A stretch of DNA of 64,000 nucleotides from Flavobacteriales bacterium (GTDB lineage: Bacteria > Bacteroidota > Bacteroidia > Flavobacteriales_D > Crocinitomicaceae). This document shows positions 54,601-63,720 of the stretch, in pieces. The DNA is taken from positions 1 through 64,000 of the forward strand of contig CANFRV010000009.1 of the NCBI GenBank assembly GCA_947449575.1. The letters are read 5' to 3'. Within the stretch, counting starts at the first letter, position 1; each line of letters starts with the position of its first letter. Below the pieces are notes generated by a model. It worked only from the letters and a program-made list of their open reading frames with translations. It did no database searches and was not told the origin of the DNA. The position numbers were made by a program, and so were the translations under genes.

Positions 54601-56766
54601 TTAATTTCCTTTTTTAAAAATACTCCCCACCTCTTTACCAATTTTTTGAATGGTTTCTACCCCTTTTAAAATAGGAGTTGTTGAGATATCATCATAACCA
54701 ATGAATAAATTATCTTCAATTTCTTGAGATGGATAAATCAAAATCTGGTCATTCGTAGGCATTGCTTTCTCTAATTTCGCCAAGAACGAATCAACCCCTG
54801 AATAGTAAGAAACAGAACCAGAGCGGGCGGACACAAAAATGACTAAATCCTCTTCAGAACCTTTATTATTGACTAAGAAAAAATCCTCTGTTTCTACCAA
54901 GGGAACAAAAGAAATTTCCGCAAATATTTTCACTTGTTTAGATACACGCACAAATGCATCATGCATCTCAGGAGTACCATATATTTCAATCGTAATATTT
55001 AATTCTTTTGCCAAGCGTAAAATTCTTTCACACCAACTAGAAAAACTACTTTCTAATTCAGCGTAAGGTGGGCAAATTAAAACAATCCTATCATACGAAA
55101 CAAATGCCCTTTCCAATTGACAGAAGAAGATGGTTTTTTCACAAACATCTAATAAATGTTCTCTGTCATCTCCAACTATTCGTTTCAATAAATTCATGTT
55201 TTTATTGTCGTTTAAAACAACAATATCTGTAAACAATTCTTTGGAAACTCGCGCAATTCCAGAAGATAAATTATGATCTATAGTAGCCACCACATTGACT
55301 GGAAATTCTCCACTTGAAAAATGCTTCACGATCTCATCCATTTCCTTTCTAGAGGTCCGAATACGTTGCTCAGCTTCTTTATTATTAGGCAATACGCTGA
55401 CGACAGATATGGGGTTTAATACCCTTTTATCAGTAATGAGAACACTAAAATCAATCAATAATTCATTTTCATTTAATTCATTGATCGCAATCAAAAGATG
55501 TTGGTTTCGAGAAACCCTCTTCTTTTCAATTTCCCCTCCTGACTCTGCTAACTGTATCAATAATTTTTTTCCCGCATTTTCAGAAACAAAGGAAGCAACC
55601 ATACACGTGACTAAAATCAATAAAATGGTACCATTCACAATTTGACTACTTAATATCCCTGTTTCATACCCTCGAATAATAATTGCTAATGTAGCAGCCG
55701 CATGTGCTGTACTTAAGCCAAAAATAACCTGTCTTTCCACATTGGTCATTTTAAATATTATTTGGGTTACCAAGGCAGCTAACCACTTACTAAACAATGC
55801 AAAAGTGGTTAATATAATGGCAACAATAATTGTATTAGGTCCGCTTAATATCAATTTGTAATTCACAACCATTCCCACCGAAATAAGGAAAAAAGGAATA
55901 AAGAGGGCATTTCCAATAAAATCAATTCGATTCATCAAAGCGGAGGAATGAGGAATTAATTTGTTTAATACTAAACCAGCTACGAATGCTCCTATAATAT
56001 GCTCAATACCTGCCACTTCAGCAAGAAAGGCTGCGAAGAAAACGACAGATAATACGAAAATGTAATGTGCTGTTTTTTCACTGTCCAATTTACTGAAGAA
56101 CCATCTTGCAATTTTTGGGATAATATAGAACATGATGAAAGAAAAAATCACCATAGAAGAAATTAACCGTATCCAAAACGTATAATCTAAACTTCCTGTT
56201 TTGGAACTAATAATAATAGCTAAAATAATTAAAACAGCGGTATCTGTTAGAATTGTTCCTCCCACAGCAGTTGCAACAACAGTATTTTTTGAAAGGCCTA
56301 ATCGACCAATAATTGGATAAGCTACTAAAGTGTGCGTTGCAAACATACTTGCAGTTAAAATACTTGCAGTTGCATCCAAATTTAACATGTATCTGCAGAT
56401 GGGATAACCCAAAGCAATTGGAATAATAAAGGTCAGAAAACCAAATGTAAAACTCTTTACCCTGTATTTTTTAAATTGAGACATGTCCAATTCTAGACCT
56501 GCCATAAACATAATATACAAAAGACCAATTGTCGCAAATAATTTTACCGATCCATCAGATTCTAATAGCTTTGGGCCAATTAAACCAATACCATGAGGAC
56601 CAATAATTACTCCTGAAATAATGAGACCGATAATCGCTGGAATTTTTAATCTTCGCAAGACTATTGGGGACAGTAAAATGATAAATAATATGGTAGAAAA
56701 AATCAAAACAGGATTTTTCAAAGGGAAATGAAATTCCTTTAATAAATGCTGAAAAAAACTCTCCAT
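54601..56766 (-). CDS. Cation:proton antiporter with universal-stress-like C-terminus
   Basis: A 721-residue protein. The first 400 residues form a CPA2-type Na+/H+ exchanger domain with about 12-13 membrane spans (LRRLKIPAIIGLIISGVIIGPHG near 37-59 and GAFVAGLVLNKLIPHS near 265). The C-terminal 300 residues are soluble with two UspA-like halves (LLIAINELNENELLIDFSVLI...). It exchanges cations for protons across the inner membrane; the soluble part probably senses a nucleotide. A TATTTTTG box lies 26 nt upstream. Confidence 0.9.
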   Translation of the reverse strand: MESFFQHLLKEFHFPLKNPVLIFSTILFIILLSPIVLRRLKIPAIIGLIISGVIIGPHGIGLIGPKLLESDGSVKLFATIGLLYIMFMAGLELDMSQFKKYRVKSFTFGFLTFIIPIALGYPICRYMLNLDATASILTASMFATHTLVAYPIIGRLGLSKNTVVATAVGGTILTDTAVLIILAIIISSKTGSLDYTFWIRLISSMVIFSFIMFYIIPKIARWFFSKLDSEKTAHYIFVLSVVFFAAFLAEVAGIEHIIGAFVAGLVLNKLIPHSSALMNRIDFIGNALFIPFFLISVGMVVNYKLILSGPNTIIVAIILTTFALFSKWLAALVTQIIFKMTNVERQVIFGLSTAHAAATLAIIIRGYETGILSSQIVNGTILLILVTCMVASFVSENAGKKLLIQLAESGGEIEKKRVSRNQHLLIAINELNENELLIDFSVLITDKRVLNPISVVSVLPNNKEAEQRIRTSRKEMDEIVKHFSSGEFPVNVVATIDHNLSSGIARVSKELFTDIVVLNDNKNMNLLKRIVGDDREHLLDVCEKTIFFCQLERAFVSYDRIVLICPPYAELESSFSSWCERILRLAKELNITIEIYGTPEMHDAFVRVSKQVKIFAEISFVPLVETEDFFLVNNKGSEEDLVIFVSARSGSVSYYSGVDSFLAKLEKAMPTNDQILIYPSQEIEDNLFIGYDDISTTPILKGVETIQKIGKEVGSIFKKGN

Positions 56767-56792
56767 ACTCGTTTACTTGATTATATTTTACG

Positions 56793-56800
56793 CAAAAATA
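56793..56800 (-). promoter_or_regulatory. Candidate -7 box of the antiporter gene
   Basis: The minus strand reads TATTTTTG, 26 nt before the ATG at 56766. No TTG sits at ideal spacing. Confidence 0.38.
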
Positions 56801-56886
56801 AGCATTAACAAATAACAAAATCAAAAATCTTAAAATTTCATAATTTGTTAACCTACCTTTTTATACTCTTATATATCTTAAAAAGT

Positions 56887-56894
56887 TACCTTTG
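56887..56894 (+). promoter_or_regulatory. Candidate -7 box of mgtE
   Basis: TACCTTTG (56887-56894) matches TAnnTTTG, 14 nt before the mgtE ATG. Confidence 0.4.
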
Positions 56895-56908
56895 TAAAAA
56901 ATTATCCA

Positions 56909-58261
56909 ATGCGGTTCGAATTAACAAAGGACTTTCTCGACAAATTACGTCAGGCAATCATTGAAGAAAACAATGACTGGATAATTGAACACATCCATGA
57001 ACTTCACTTTGCTGATATTGCTGATTTAATAGATCAGTTAAGTAATGAAGAAGCTAAATATGTCTATTTCCAGTTAACTCCAGACGAACAAGCAGACGTT
57101 TTGATGGAGTTGGAGGAAGAAATTCGAGATCGTTTCTTGAAATCACTTTCTTCAAAGGAAATGGCAGATCAATTAGAAAACCTGGATTCTGATGATGCTG
57201 CTGACATTTTAGGGGATCTTTCAGAGGAAAAAATTCAGGAGGTCATATCTCAAATGGAGGATGATGAAGCTGCTGAAGATATAGTCGAACTTTTAAATTA
57301 TGACGAAGATACAGCAGGTGGTTTAATGCAAAAAGAGTTTATTCAGGCTAAAATGGATTGGCCTGTTAATCGCTGTTTGGTTGAACTTCGTCGCCAAGCT
57401 GAAGATGTTGAAAATGTCTACACCATTTATGTGGTAGATGACATGAATAGATTGGTCGGATTACTTTCGTTGAAACGGCTTTTATTTGCGGGAATTCAAA
57501 CCCATATTCGAGATCTTTATTCAAAGAAAAATATTATTTCTGTCAAAACGAGTGACAGTAGTGAACATGTTGCTAAAATAATGGACAAATACGATTTGGT
57601 TTCTGTACCCGTTGTCGATTTACAAAATAAATTAGTAGGTAGAATTACCATCGATGATATCGTCGATATTATAAAGGAAGAAGCAGATAAAGATTTTCAA
57701 ATGGCGTCTGGTATTTCCGATAAAATCGAATCAACTTCAAGTGTTTGGCATATTTCTAGAGCAAGATTGCCGTGGCTTTTGATTGGAATGTTGGGTGGTA
57801 TTTTTGCAGCGAATGTAATCTCCAAATTCACTGGCGAAATAAGCGATATACCAACTTTGGCTTTATTTATCCCGCTAATTACAGCAATGGGTGGTAATGT
57901 TGGGGTTCAATCTTCCGCTATTGTTGTACAAGCTTTAGCAAAAGGGAATGGTCAATTTGATAACATAGCAAAAAAAGTAGCAAAAGAAACATCCGTTGGA
58001 TTATTAAATGGTGCCTTTTTAGCCTCAATTATCTATGGAATTGCAACTTTCTACGGCAATACAACTTTAGGTTTTGTTGTAAGCATTTCCCTTTTTGTTG
58101 TCATCGTTTTTGCCGGAATTTTCGGTACTTTAATTCCCTTAATCTTAAATAAATATAAAATTGATCCCGCATTGGCTACTGGTCCATTCGTTACCACATT
58201 AAACGATGTTTTGGGTTTATTTATTTACTTCTCTGTTGGCGCTTTATTATACAGTATTTAA
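56909..58261 (+). CDS. mgtE: Magnesium transporter MgtE
   Basis: A 450-residue Mg2+ channel. It has an N-terminal superhelical domain rich in acidic residues (about 20-130, LEEEIRDRFLKSLSSKEMADQLENL) and two CBS domains (about 135-255). Five membrane helices follow (about 285-450), with the pore motif PLITAMGGNVGVQSS. The family gates on cytoplasmic Mg2+. The hydroxyacid dehydrogenase gene follows after 12 nt. Confidence 0.95.
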   Translation: MRFELTKDFLDKLRQAIIEENNDWIIEHIHELHFADIADLIDQLSNEEAKYVYFQLTPDEQADVLMELEEEIRDRFLKSLSSKEMADQLENLDSDDAADILGDLSEEKIQEVISQMEDDEAAEDIVELLNYDEDTAGGLMQKEFIQAKMDWPVNRCLVELRRQAEDVENVYTIYVVDDMNRLVGLLSLKRLLFAGIQTHIRDLYSKKNIISVKTSDSSEHVAKIMDKYDLVSVPVVDLQNKLVGRITIDDIVDIIKEEADKDFQMASGISDKIESTSSVWHISRARLPWLLIGMLGGIFAANVISKFTGEISDIPTLALFIPLITAMGGNVGVQSSAIVVQALAKGNGQFDNIAKKVAKETSVGLLNGAFLASIIYGIATFYGNTTLGFVVSISLFVVIVFAGIFGTLIPLILNKYKIDPALATGPFVTTLNDVLGLFIYFSVGALLYSI

Positions 58262-58273
58262 TATTTCTTGCTT

Positions 58274-59206
58274 ATGACGGTTCTTTTTTTAGATGAGGTT
58301 CATGAAATTTTAGCAACTCGATTATCTGCTGCTGGTTATTTATGTGTTCAAGCGGCTTCGTTTTCTGTTGAAGAATGCAAAATCGCTATGAAAACAGCAG
58401 ATGGAATTATAATTCGTTCTCGGTTTCCTATGAATGAATCGTTTTTAAAAGATACTCCAAAACTTCAATTTATTGCACGGTCTGGAGCTGGAATGGAAAA
58501 TATAGACGTAAACTATTGTGAAAATCGTGGAATTACCCTCTATAATTCTCCTGAAGGAAATCGAAACGCGGTGGGAGAACATGCCTTAGGAATGCTTTTA
58601 GCGCTCATGAATAATTTACATACTGCTGATCAAGAAGTGAGACATGGAAAATGGGACCGCGAAGGAAACAGAGGTATTGAACTAGATGGAAAAACCGTGG
58701 GAATTATCGGATATGGTAATAATGGTAAAGCATTTGCTAAAAAATTACGTGGCTTTGATGTAAATGTTTTAGCCTATGATAAATACAAACAAAGTTTTGG
58801 TAGCGACTTTGTTAAAGAATGTACATTGGAATCTATTATGGATCAGGCAGATGTGATTAGTTTTCATATCCCTCAAAATGAAGAAACGACTTATTTCGCC
58901 AATGCTGAATTCTTTGAAAAAATTGATAAATCGATCTTTCTTTTAAATCTTTCAAGGGGAAAAATAGTCGATACTACTGCGCTTGTCAATGCAATTGAAA
59001 GCGGTAAAGTACTAGGTGCAGGATTAGACGTTTTGGAATATGAAAAATCAAGTTTTGAGTCCTTTTTCGAACAAGAATTACCAAAACCTTTTCAATATTT
59101 ACTCTCCTCCAAAAAAGTAATTCTTTCACCACATGTGGGAGGATGGACTAATGAAAGTTACTTTAAATTGAGTAATGTTTTAGCTGATAAAATCCTAACT
59201 ATTTAA
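58274..59206 (+). CDS. D-isomer-specific 2-hydroxyacid dehydrogenase
   Basis: A 310-residue NAD-dependent enzyme. It has the Rossmann motif GIIGYGNNGKAFAK (about 146-159), the substrate arginine in LNLSRGKIVD, a conserved glutamate in GLDVLEYE and the catalytic histidine in SPHVGGWTNES. The length and motif order resemble phosphoglycerate dehydrogenase, but this is not sure; it has no regulatory domain. The ATG at 58274 is preferred over TTG at 58268. Its 3' end overlaps the convergent PKD gene by 4 nt. Confidence 0.87.
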   Translation: MTVLFLDEVHEILATRLSAAGYLCVQAASFSVEECKIAMKTADGIIIRSRFPMNESFLKDTPKLQFIARSGAGMENIDVNYCENRGITLYNSPEGNRNAVGEHALGMLLALMNNLHTADQEVRHGKWDREGNRGIELDGKTVGIIGYGNNGKAFAKKLRGFDVNVLAYDKYKQSFGSDFVKECTLESIMDQADVISFHIPQNEETTYFANAEFFEKIDKSIFLLNLSRGKIVDTTALVNAIESGKVLGAGLDVLEYEKSSFESFFEQELPKPFQYLLSSKKVILSPHVGGWTNESYFKLSNVLADKILTI

Positions 59207-59559
59207 GGTTCAATCGTGAATTTTTGGGTTACCGTTGTTGATTTATTCCTTTTTTCATTTCTGTGCGTTACGGTTCCTTTCAAACTGATTGTATAAACTC
59301 CTGGTTTCGTATACGTATGAAAAGTACTTACTCCTTCTTGTATCGCTGTAGTATCACCAAAATCCCATTCATATTTATTGGCATCTCTTTCACAAAGCAC
59401 TTGAAAATCTATCGGAACATTGACATGACTGCTTGTCGTTGTGGTTTGATAACCAATATTATTCGTAAAACATACGTTAGGCGCTTTACCGCAAGACACT
59501 AAAAACATCAGAAAACCGAAGGAAGTAATTTTAAGAATTTTTTTATTTGTAGGATTCAT
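59203..59559 (-). CDS. PKD-domain lipoprotein
   Basis: A 118-residue lipoprotein with signal and lipobox (MFLVSCGKAP). A single PKD fold follows: YEWDFGDTTAIQEGVSTFHTYTKPGVYTISLKGT contains the WDFGD and HTY...GxYTIxL landmarks. It starts at ATG 59559, since the earlier ATG at 59577 adds only six residues before the signal. It probably binds surface glycans or proteins. It is convergent with the hydroxyacid dehydrogenase gene, overlapping by 4 nt. Confidence 0.8.
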   Translation of the reverse strand: MNPTNKKILKITSFGFLMFLVSCGKAPNVCFTNNIGYQTTTTSSHVNVPIDFQVLCERDANKYEWDFGDTTAIQEGVSTFHTYTKPGVYTISLKGTVTHRNEKRNKSTTVTQKFTIEP

Positions 59560-59664
59560 CGTTTCAAAATAAGTCATTCAATACTTCATATATTGATTCA
59601 TCAAATTTAGGAAAAAAAACGTAATAAATTAAAGAAGTACTAATTTTTAATCTACCGCCAAAAA

Positions 59665-59691
59665 AAAGGGTTTTCAGTATGAAAACCCTTT
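59665..59691 (-). terminator. Rho-independent terminator of the aldehyde dehydrogenase gene
   Basis: AAAGGGTTTTC (59665-59675) and GAAAACCCTTT (59681-59691) form a perfect 11-bp stem with a 5-nt loop. Read on the minus strand it is followed by a run of T, and it lies 19 nt beyond the stop codon. Confidence 0.87.
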
Positions 59692-59709
59692 AAAGTAAGT
59701 CTTTTTTAC

Positions 59710-61266
59710 TTATAATTCAAACTTAATTCCTTGCGCTAAAGGCAGGCTATCTGAATAATTAATTGTATTTGTTTGTCTTCTCATGTATACTTTCCAAGCA
59801 TCCGATCCAGATTCTCGTCCTCCACCTGTTTCTTTTTCACCTCCGAAAGCACCTCCAATTTCAGCACCAGATGTTCCAATGTTTACATTTGAAATTCCAC
59901 AGTCTGAACCAACACACGATAAAAACAATTCAGCTTCTTTCAAGTTATTTGTCATAATCGCAGATGATAATCCTTGAGGAACACCATTTTGAATTTTGAT
60001 TGCATTTTCAACTCCTCCAGCATATTTCATCACATAAAGAATTGGAGCAAACGTTTCATGCTGAACAACAGCATAATGATTTTCAGCCGCTACGATAGCT
60101 GGTTTGACATAACAACCAGATTCATATCCTTCACCTGATAAAACACCTCCTTCTACAATAATTTTTCCTCCTTGCTTCACCGCTTGTTCTAAAGACTCAA
60201 GATACATTTTTACAGCATCAGTATCAATTAGTGGCCCCACGTGGTTTGTTTCATCTAAAGGATTTCCAATACGAAGTTGTGTATATGCTTTTACCATCGA
60301 TTCGACCACTTTATCATAAATATCTTCATGAACAATCAAGCGACGAGTCGTTGTACATCGCTGTCCAGCAGTACCAACAGCTCCAAAAACAGCTCCGGGA
60401 ATTACCATCTTTAAATCACAACTAGGAGCCATAATGATCGCATTGTTTCCCCCTAATTCTAATAATGAACTTCCTAAACGAGCACCAACTGCTGCACCAA
60501 CTGATTTCCCCATACGTGTAGAACCTGTTGCAGACACAAGAGGAACTCGTTTATCTTCAGCCATTAATTTTCCGATTTCAGCACCTCCGATTAACACGCA
60601 TGAAACGCCTTCAGGCACATCATTTGCTTCAAAAACTTCAGTTGTAATATGTTGACAAGCAATCGCAGTAAGTGGTGTTTTTTCTGAAGGTTTCCAAATA
60701 CAAACGTCACCACAAATCCATGCCAAAGCAGTATTCCAATTCCAAACCGCAACAGGGAAATTGAACGCAGAAATAATTCCTACTATTCCGATTGGGTGAT
60801 ATTGTTCGTACATTCTATGACCTGGGCGCTCAGAGTGCATTGTTAAACCATATAATTGACGAGATAACCCAACAGCAAAATCACAGATATCGATCATTTC
60901 TTGAACCTCTCCTAGACCTTCTTGTAAAGATTTACCCATTTCATAGGAAACCAATTTACCTAAAGAATCTTTGTAAAAACGCAAACGATCTGCAAGTTGG
61001 CGAACAATATCTCCTCTTTTTGGAGCTGGAACCGTTCTCCAAATTTTAAATGCTTCAGTAGCTTTTAAAACAGCAGCCTCGTAATCAGCTTCAGTTGCAG
61101 AATTTACAGATGCAATTAATTTTCCATCAACAGGAGAATATGAATCTATTCTTTCTCCTCTTGTCTTAAACCATTTAATTCCTAAAGAAGCTCCATTATT
61201 AATTTCCTCAATTTCAAATTGAGCTAAAATTTCTTGTATACCAAGATCTTGCATTACTTCAGCCAT
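59710..61266 (-). CDS. Aldehyde dehydrogenase, ALDH7 (antiquitin) type
   Basis: A 518-residue NAD-dependent aldehyde dehydrogenase. The general base Glu270 (LLELGGNNA) and nucleophile Cys304 (GQRCTTTRRL) are in place. The sequence most resembles the ALDH7 family (alpha-aminoadipic semialdehyde dehydrogenase), used in lysine breakdown or in aldehyde detoxification. No other lysine-degradation gene is nearby. It ends in a textbook terminator and stands alone. Confidence 0.92.
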   Translation of the reverse strand: MAEVMQDLGIQEILAQFEIEEINNGASLGIKWFKTRGERIDSYSPVDGKLIASVNSATEADYEAAVLKATEAFKIWRTVPAPKRGDIVRQLADRLRFYKDSLGKLVSYEMGKSLQEGLGEVQEMIDICDFAVGLSRQLYGLTMHSERPGHRMYEQYHPIGIVGIISAFNFPVAVWNWNTALAWICGDVCIWKPSEKTPLTAIACQHITTEVFEANDVPEGVSCVLIGGAEIGKLMAEDKRVPLVSATGSTRMGKSVGAAVGARLGSSLLELGGNNAIIMAPSCDLKMVIPGAVFGAVGTAGQRCTTTRRLIVHEDIYDKVVESMVKAYTQLRIGNPLDETNHVGPLIDTDAVKMYLESLEQAVKQGGKIIVEGGVLSGEGYESGCYVKPAIVAAENHYAVVQHETFAPILYVMKYAGGVENAIKIQNGVPQGLSSAIMTNNLKEAELFLSCVGSDCGISNVNIGTSGAEIGGAFGGEKETGGGRESGSDAWKVYMRRQTNTINYSDSLPLAQGIKFEL

Positions 61267-61473
61267 AGCTAATTATATTTTATTTAAAAAGTGACACAAA
61301 ATTAACCCAAAAAAATGAGTTAACGGAATAATAACCATTTTCTCTTAACTTTTTAATCATTTTTATGATTTTAAAGTGAAATAAAGATAAAATGCTATAT
61401 CAATCAATAAAAAATGAGCCCGTGAGAAAATAAATCCAAACTGAAAGATGCAAGATGAATTAGAAGAAAACGG
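61267..61473. other. Spacer between dxr and the aldehyde dehydrogenase gene
   Basis: About 200 bp of AT-rich DNA with no feature I can support; no -7 box was found for the aldehyde dehydrogenase gene. Confidence 0.4.
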
Positions 61474-62643
61474 TTAGCGCACAATTAACTTAACCAAGTT
61501 GCTGGCATATTCTCTTGCCTCTTCATCACTTGCTACGTAATCTTCATACGCTGGATTATCTTTACAAAGACAATTATTCAATGTTTCTTCATTGATCCGA
61601 GAAATATCTAGGAAACTAATTTTCTCTTTTAAAAAAGCGTCTACAGCTATTTCATTTGCTGCGTTTAAAATACAAGCAGCGGTCCCTTCCATCTCCATCG
61701 CTTTATAAGCCAAATCTAGATTTTTAAAGGTTTCTTTATCCGCTTTTTCAAATGTTAATTGAGGATAATCCATGAAGTTAAATCGTGGAAAATCTGTTTT
61801 TAAACGCGCTGGATACGTAAGAGCAAATTGTATGGGTAATTTCATATCTGGCAACCCCATTTGCGCTTTCATACTACCATCTTCAAACTGCACCAAAGAA
61901 TGAACAATTGATTGAGGGTGCACAATTACATCGATTTGTTCTGCTTTCAAGTTAAACAACCATTTTGCTTCGATTACTTCTAATCCTTTGTTCATCATTG
62001 AAGCAGAATCAATGGTGATTTTTGCTCCCATTGCCCAATTTGGATGTTTTAAAGCTTGCGCTAAAGTAACGTCTTTTAATTGCTCAGTCGACCAACCTCG
62101 GAATGGTCCTCCGGAAGCCGTGAGGTATATTTTTTCAATCTTATTTTCAAATTCTCCCACCAAGCATTGGAAAATCGCTGAATGTTCAGAGTCGACAGGG
62201 TAAATATTGACCCCATATTCTCGCGCCAACTTTGTGACCAACTCTCCAGCGCACACCAAGGTTTCTTTGTTCGCAAGAGCAATCGTTTTTCTGGCGCGAA
62301 TAGCTGCAATTGTAGGTTTTAACCCTGCATATCCAACCAAAGCTGTTAAAACGGTGTGCACTTCATTATATTCTACTACTTGCGATAAAGCAGCTTCTCC
62401 TGTATAAACCGTAATATCATGCTTTTCCAGCGCTAATTTCACTTTGTCATACAGTTTTTCGTTGACAATTACTACTGCATTGGGTTGAAATTGAATCGCC
62501 TGCGCAATTAATAAATCTGCATTTGAATACGCTGTAATTACCTGTAAATCAAAAATTTCTGGATATGATTCAATAACTTCTAAAGCTTGAGTTCCAATAG
62601 ATCCTGTTGATCCAAGAATAGCGATGCCTTTTTTTACACTCAT
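61474..62643 (-). CDS. dxr: 1-deoxy-D-xylulose-5-phosphate reductoisomerase
   Basis: The committed step of the MEP isoprenoid pathway. The 389-residue protein has the NADPH motif GSTGSIGTQALEV (11-23), the metal motif VDSEHSAIFQCL (about 149-160), the loop TASGGPFRGW, and the flexible loop HPNWAMGAKITIDSASMMNKGLEVIEAKWLF. The ATG is 4 nt after a TATTTTTG box. It is followed on the same strand by the aldehyde dehydrogenase gene after 207 bp. Confidence 0.97.
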   Translation of the reverse strand: MSVKKGIAILGSTGSIGTQALEVIESYPEIFDLQVITAYSNADLLIAQAIQFQPNAVVIVNEKLYDKVKLALEKHDITVYTGEAALSQVVEYNEVHTVLTALVGYAGLKPTIAAIRARKTIALANKETLVCAGELVTKLAREYGVNIYPVDSEHSAIFQCLVGEFENKIEKIYLTASGGPFRGWSTEQLKDVTLAQALKHPNWAMGAKITIDSASMMNKGLEVIEAKWLFNLKAEQIDVIVHPQSIVHSLVQFEDGSMKAQMGLPDMKLPIQFALTYPARLKTDFPRFNFMDYPQLTFEKADKETFKNLDLAYKAMEMEGTAACILNAANEIAVDAFLKEKISFLDISRINEETLNNCLCKDNPAYEDYVASDEEAREYASNLVKLIVR

Positions 62644-62647
62644 GCTA

Positions 62648-62680
62648 CAAAAATAGTGTTAATGAAATGGAAAATTGCAA
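62648..62680 (-). promoter_or_regulatory. Candidate promoter of dxr, -7 box 4 nt from ATG
   Basis: On the minus strand TTG (62680-62678), 22-nt spacer, TATTTTTG (62655-62648), then TAGC and the ATG at 62643. It suggests a leaderless mRNA. Confidence 0.5.
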
Positions 62681-62695
62681 AATATTTTAAAAATT

Positions 62696-63421
62696 TCACT
62701 TCGAATAAACCACTTCATCTTCATGAACGAGCGCATCTCCTTTCATTTTTAAAAACACTTGAATAAGTGCCACAACATCTTTTTCACAATACACTTTTAT
62801 TCTTTCCAAATCATTTTCTTCATAATAAACGCGGGCAACATCAGCACCAGAAATATCATCTTTTGGAGTGGGGATATTAAAAATATTACAAAGTAATGGA
62901 AGTGACGTGTAGGATTTATAATCGCCAAACTTCCATAATTCCATGGTGTCTAAATGAGGGACTTCCCATGGTTTTTTTCCAGCAATATCTAATACAACGG
63001 GGAGTTTCAATCCATTTACAAGCATTCTGCGACAGATATAAGGGAAATCAAACTCTTTTGCATTGTGTCCACATAAAATATGTTGCAAGGTGTTGTATCG
63101 ATCATCAAGCAAGGAAATGAATTGACGCAATAATGTTTCTTCATCATCATGATAGAAAGATTTTAATCGAATCTGCTTTGATCCCGTTGATGTGGTATGC
63201 ACAAAGCCAACGGAAATGCAAATAATTTTTCCAAACTCAGCATAAATGCTCGATCTTTCACCGTATATCATTTCATACGACTTTTCTTCATTGTGCATGA
63301 ATCTTGTTTTGGATTCAAATAAATGCTTTTTTGACGAATCGAGATCATCATATTTATAGGTTTGAGGCGCTGTTTCTATATCTAAGAACAATACTTTCTC
63401 TAGGTTTATTTTTTCTAACAT
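62696..63421 (-). CDS. DnaQ-like 3'-5' exonuclease (PolB-exonuclease type)
   Basis: A 241-residue protein with the DEDDy exonuclease residues: Asp14/Glu16 (FLDIET), Asp125 (CGHNAKEFDFPYI), and Tyr211/Asp215 (YCEKDVVAL). It resembles the predicted 3'-5' exonucleases related to the proofreading domain of B-family polymerases. It likely trims single-stranded DNA or RNA; no polymerase is fused. It ends 52 nt before dxr starts on the same strand. Confidence 0.87.
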   Translation of the reverse strand: MLEKINLEKVLFLDIETAPQTYKYDDLDSSKKHLFESKTRFMHNEEKSYEMIYGERSSIYAEFGKIICISVGFVHTTSTGSKQIRLKSFYHDDEETLLRQFISLLDDRYNTLQHILCGHNAKEFDFPYICRRMLVNGLKLPVVLDIAGKKPWEVPHLDTMELWKFGDYKSYTSLPLLCNIFNIPTPKDDISGADVARVYYEENDLERIKVYCEKDVVALIQVFLKMKGDALVHEDEVVYSK

Positions 63422-63720
63422 ACTTTCAATTGGATGACTATTTTGTTATTTATTACTTGACTTTATTTATTTTATCCCATTTTCACTTCAATTATCTCCT
63501 GTTACTAGTATTCTTATTTTTTAATTCTTTGAACCAACATCTACCGCTTTTCCTGAGATAATCATCCGATTTAAGAAAATAACAGTCGAATATTCCTATC
63601 TAATTTAATCAAATAGTTGAATTACTGCAAGAATAATAAGATTTTTTAATTACACAAACAATCTCCGCAAAACATTGCAAATTAGATAGAAAAAAAGCAA
63701 TTTTGTTGTAAAATAATCGC
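63422..63720. other. Spacer between exonuclease and GAF protein genes
   Basis: About 300 bp, AT-rich. A weak hairpin can form from ATTGC (near 63676) and GCAAT (near 63699), upstream of the last gene. I see nothing else I can support. Confidence 0.4.

Noticed and set aside
63304-63561. 85-codon plus-strand frame overlapping the exonuclease start
   Set aside because: It begins inside the exonuclease gene in antisense and continues as hydrophobic low-complexity sequence with no support.
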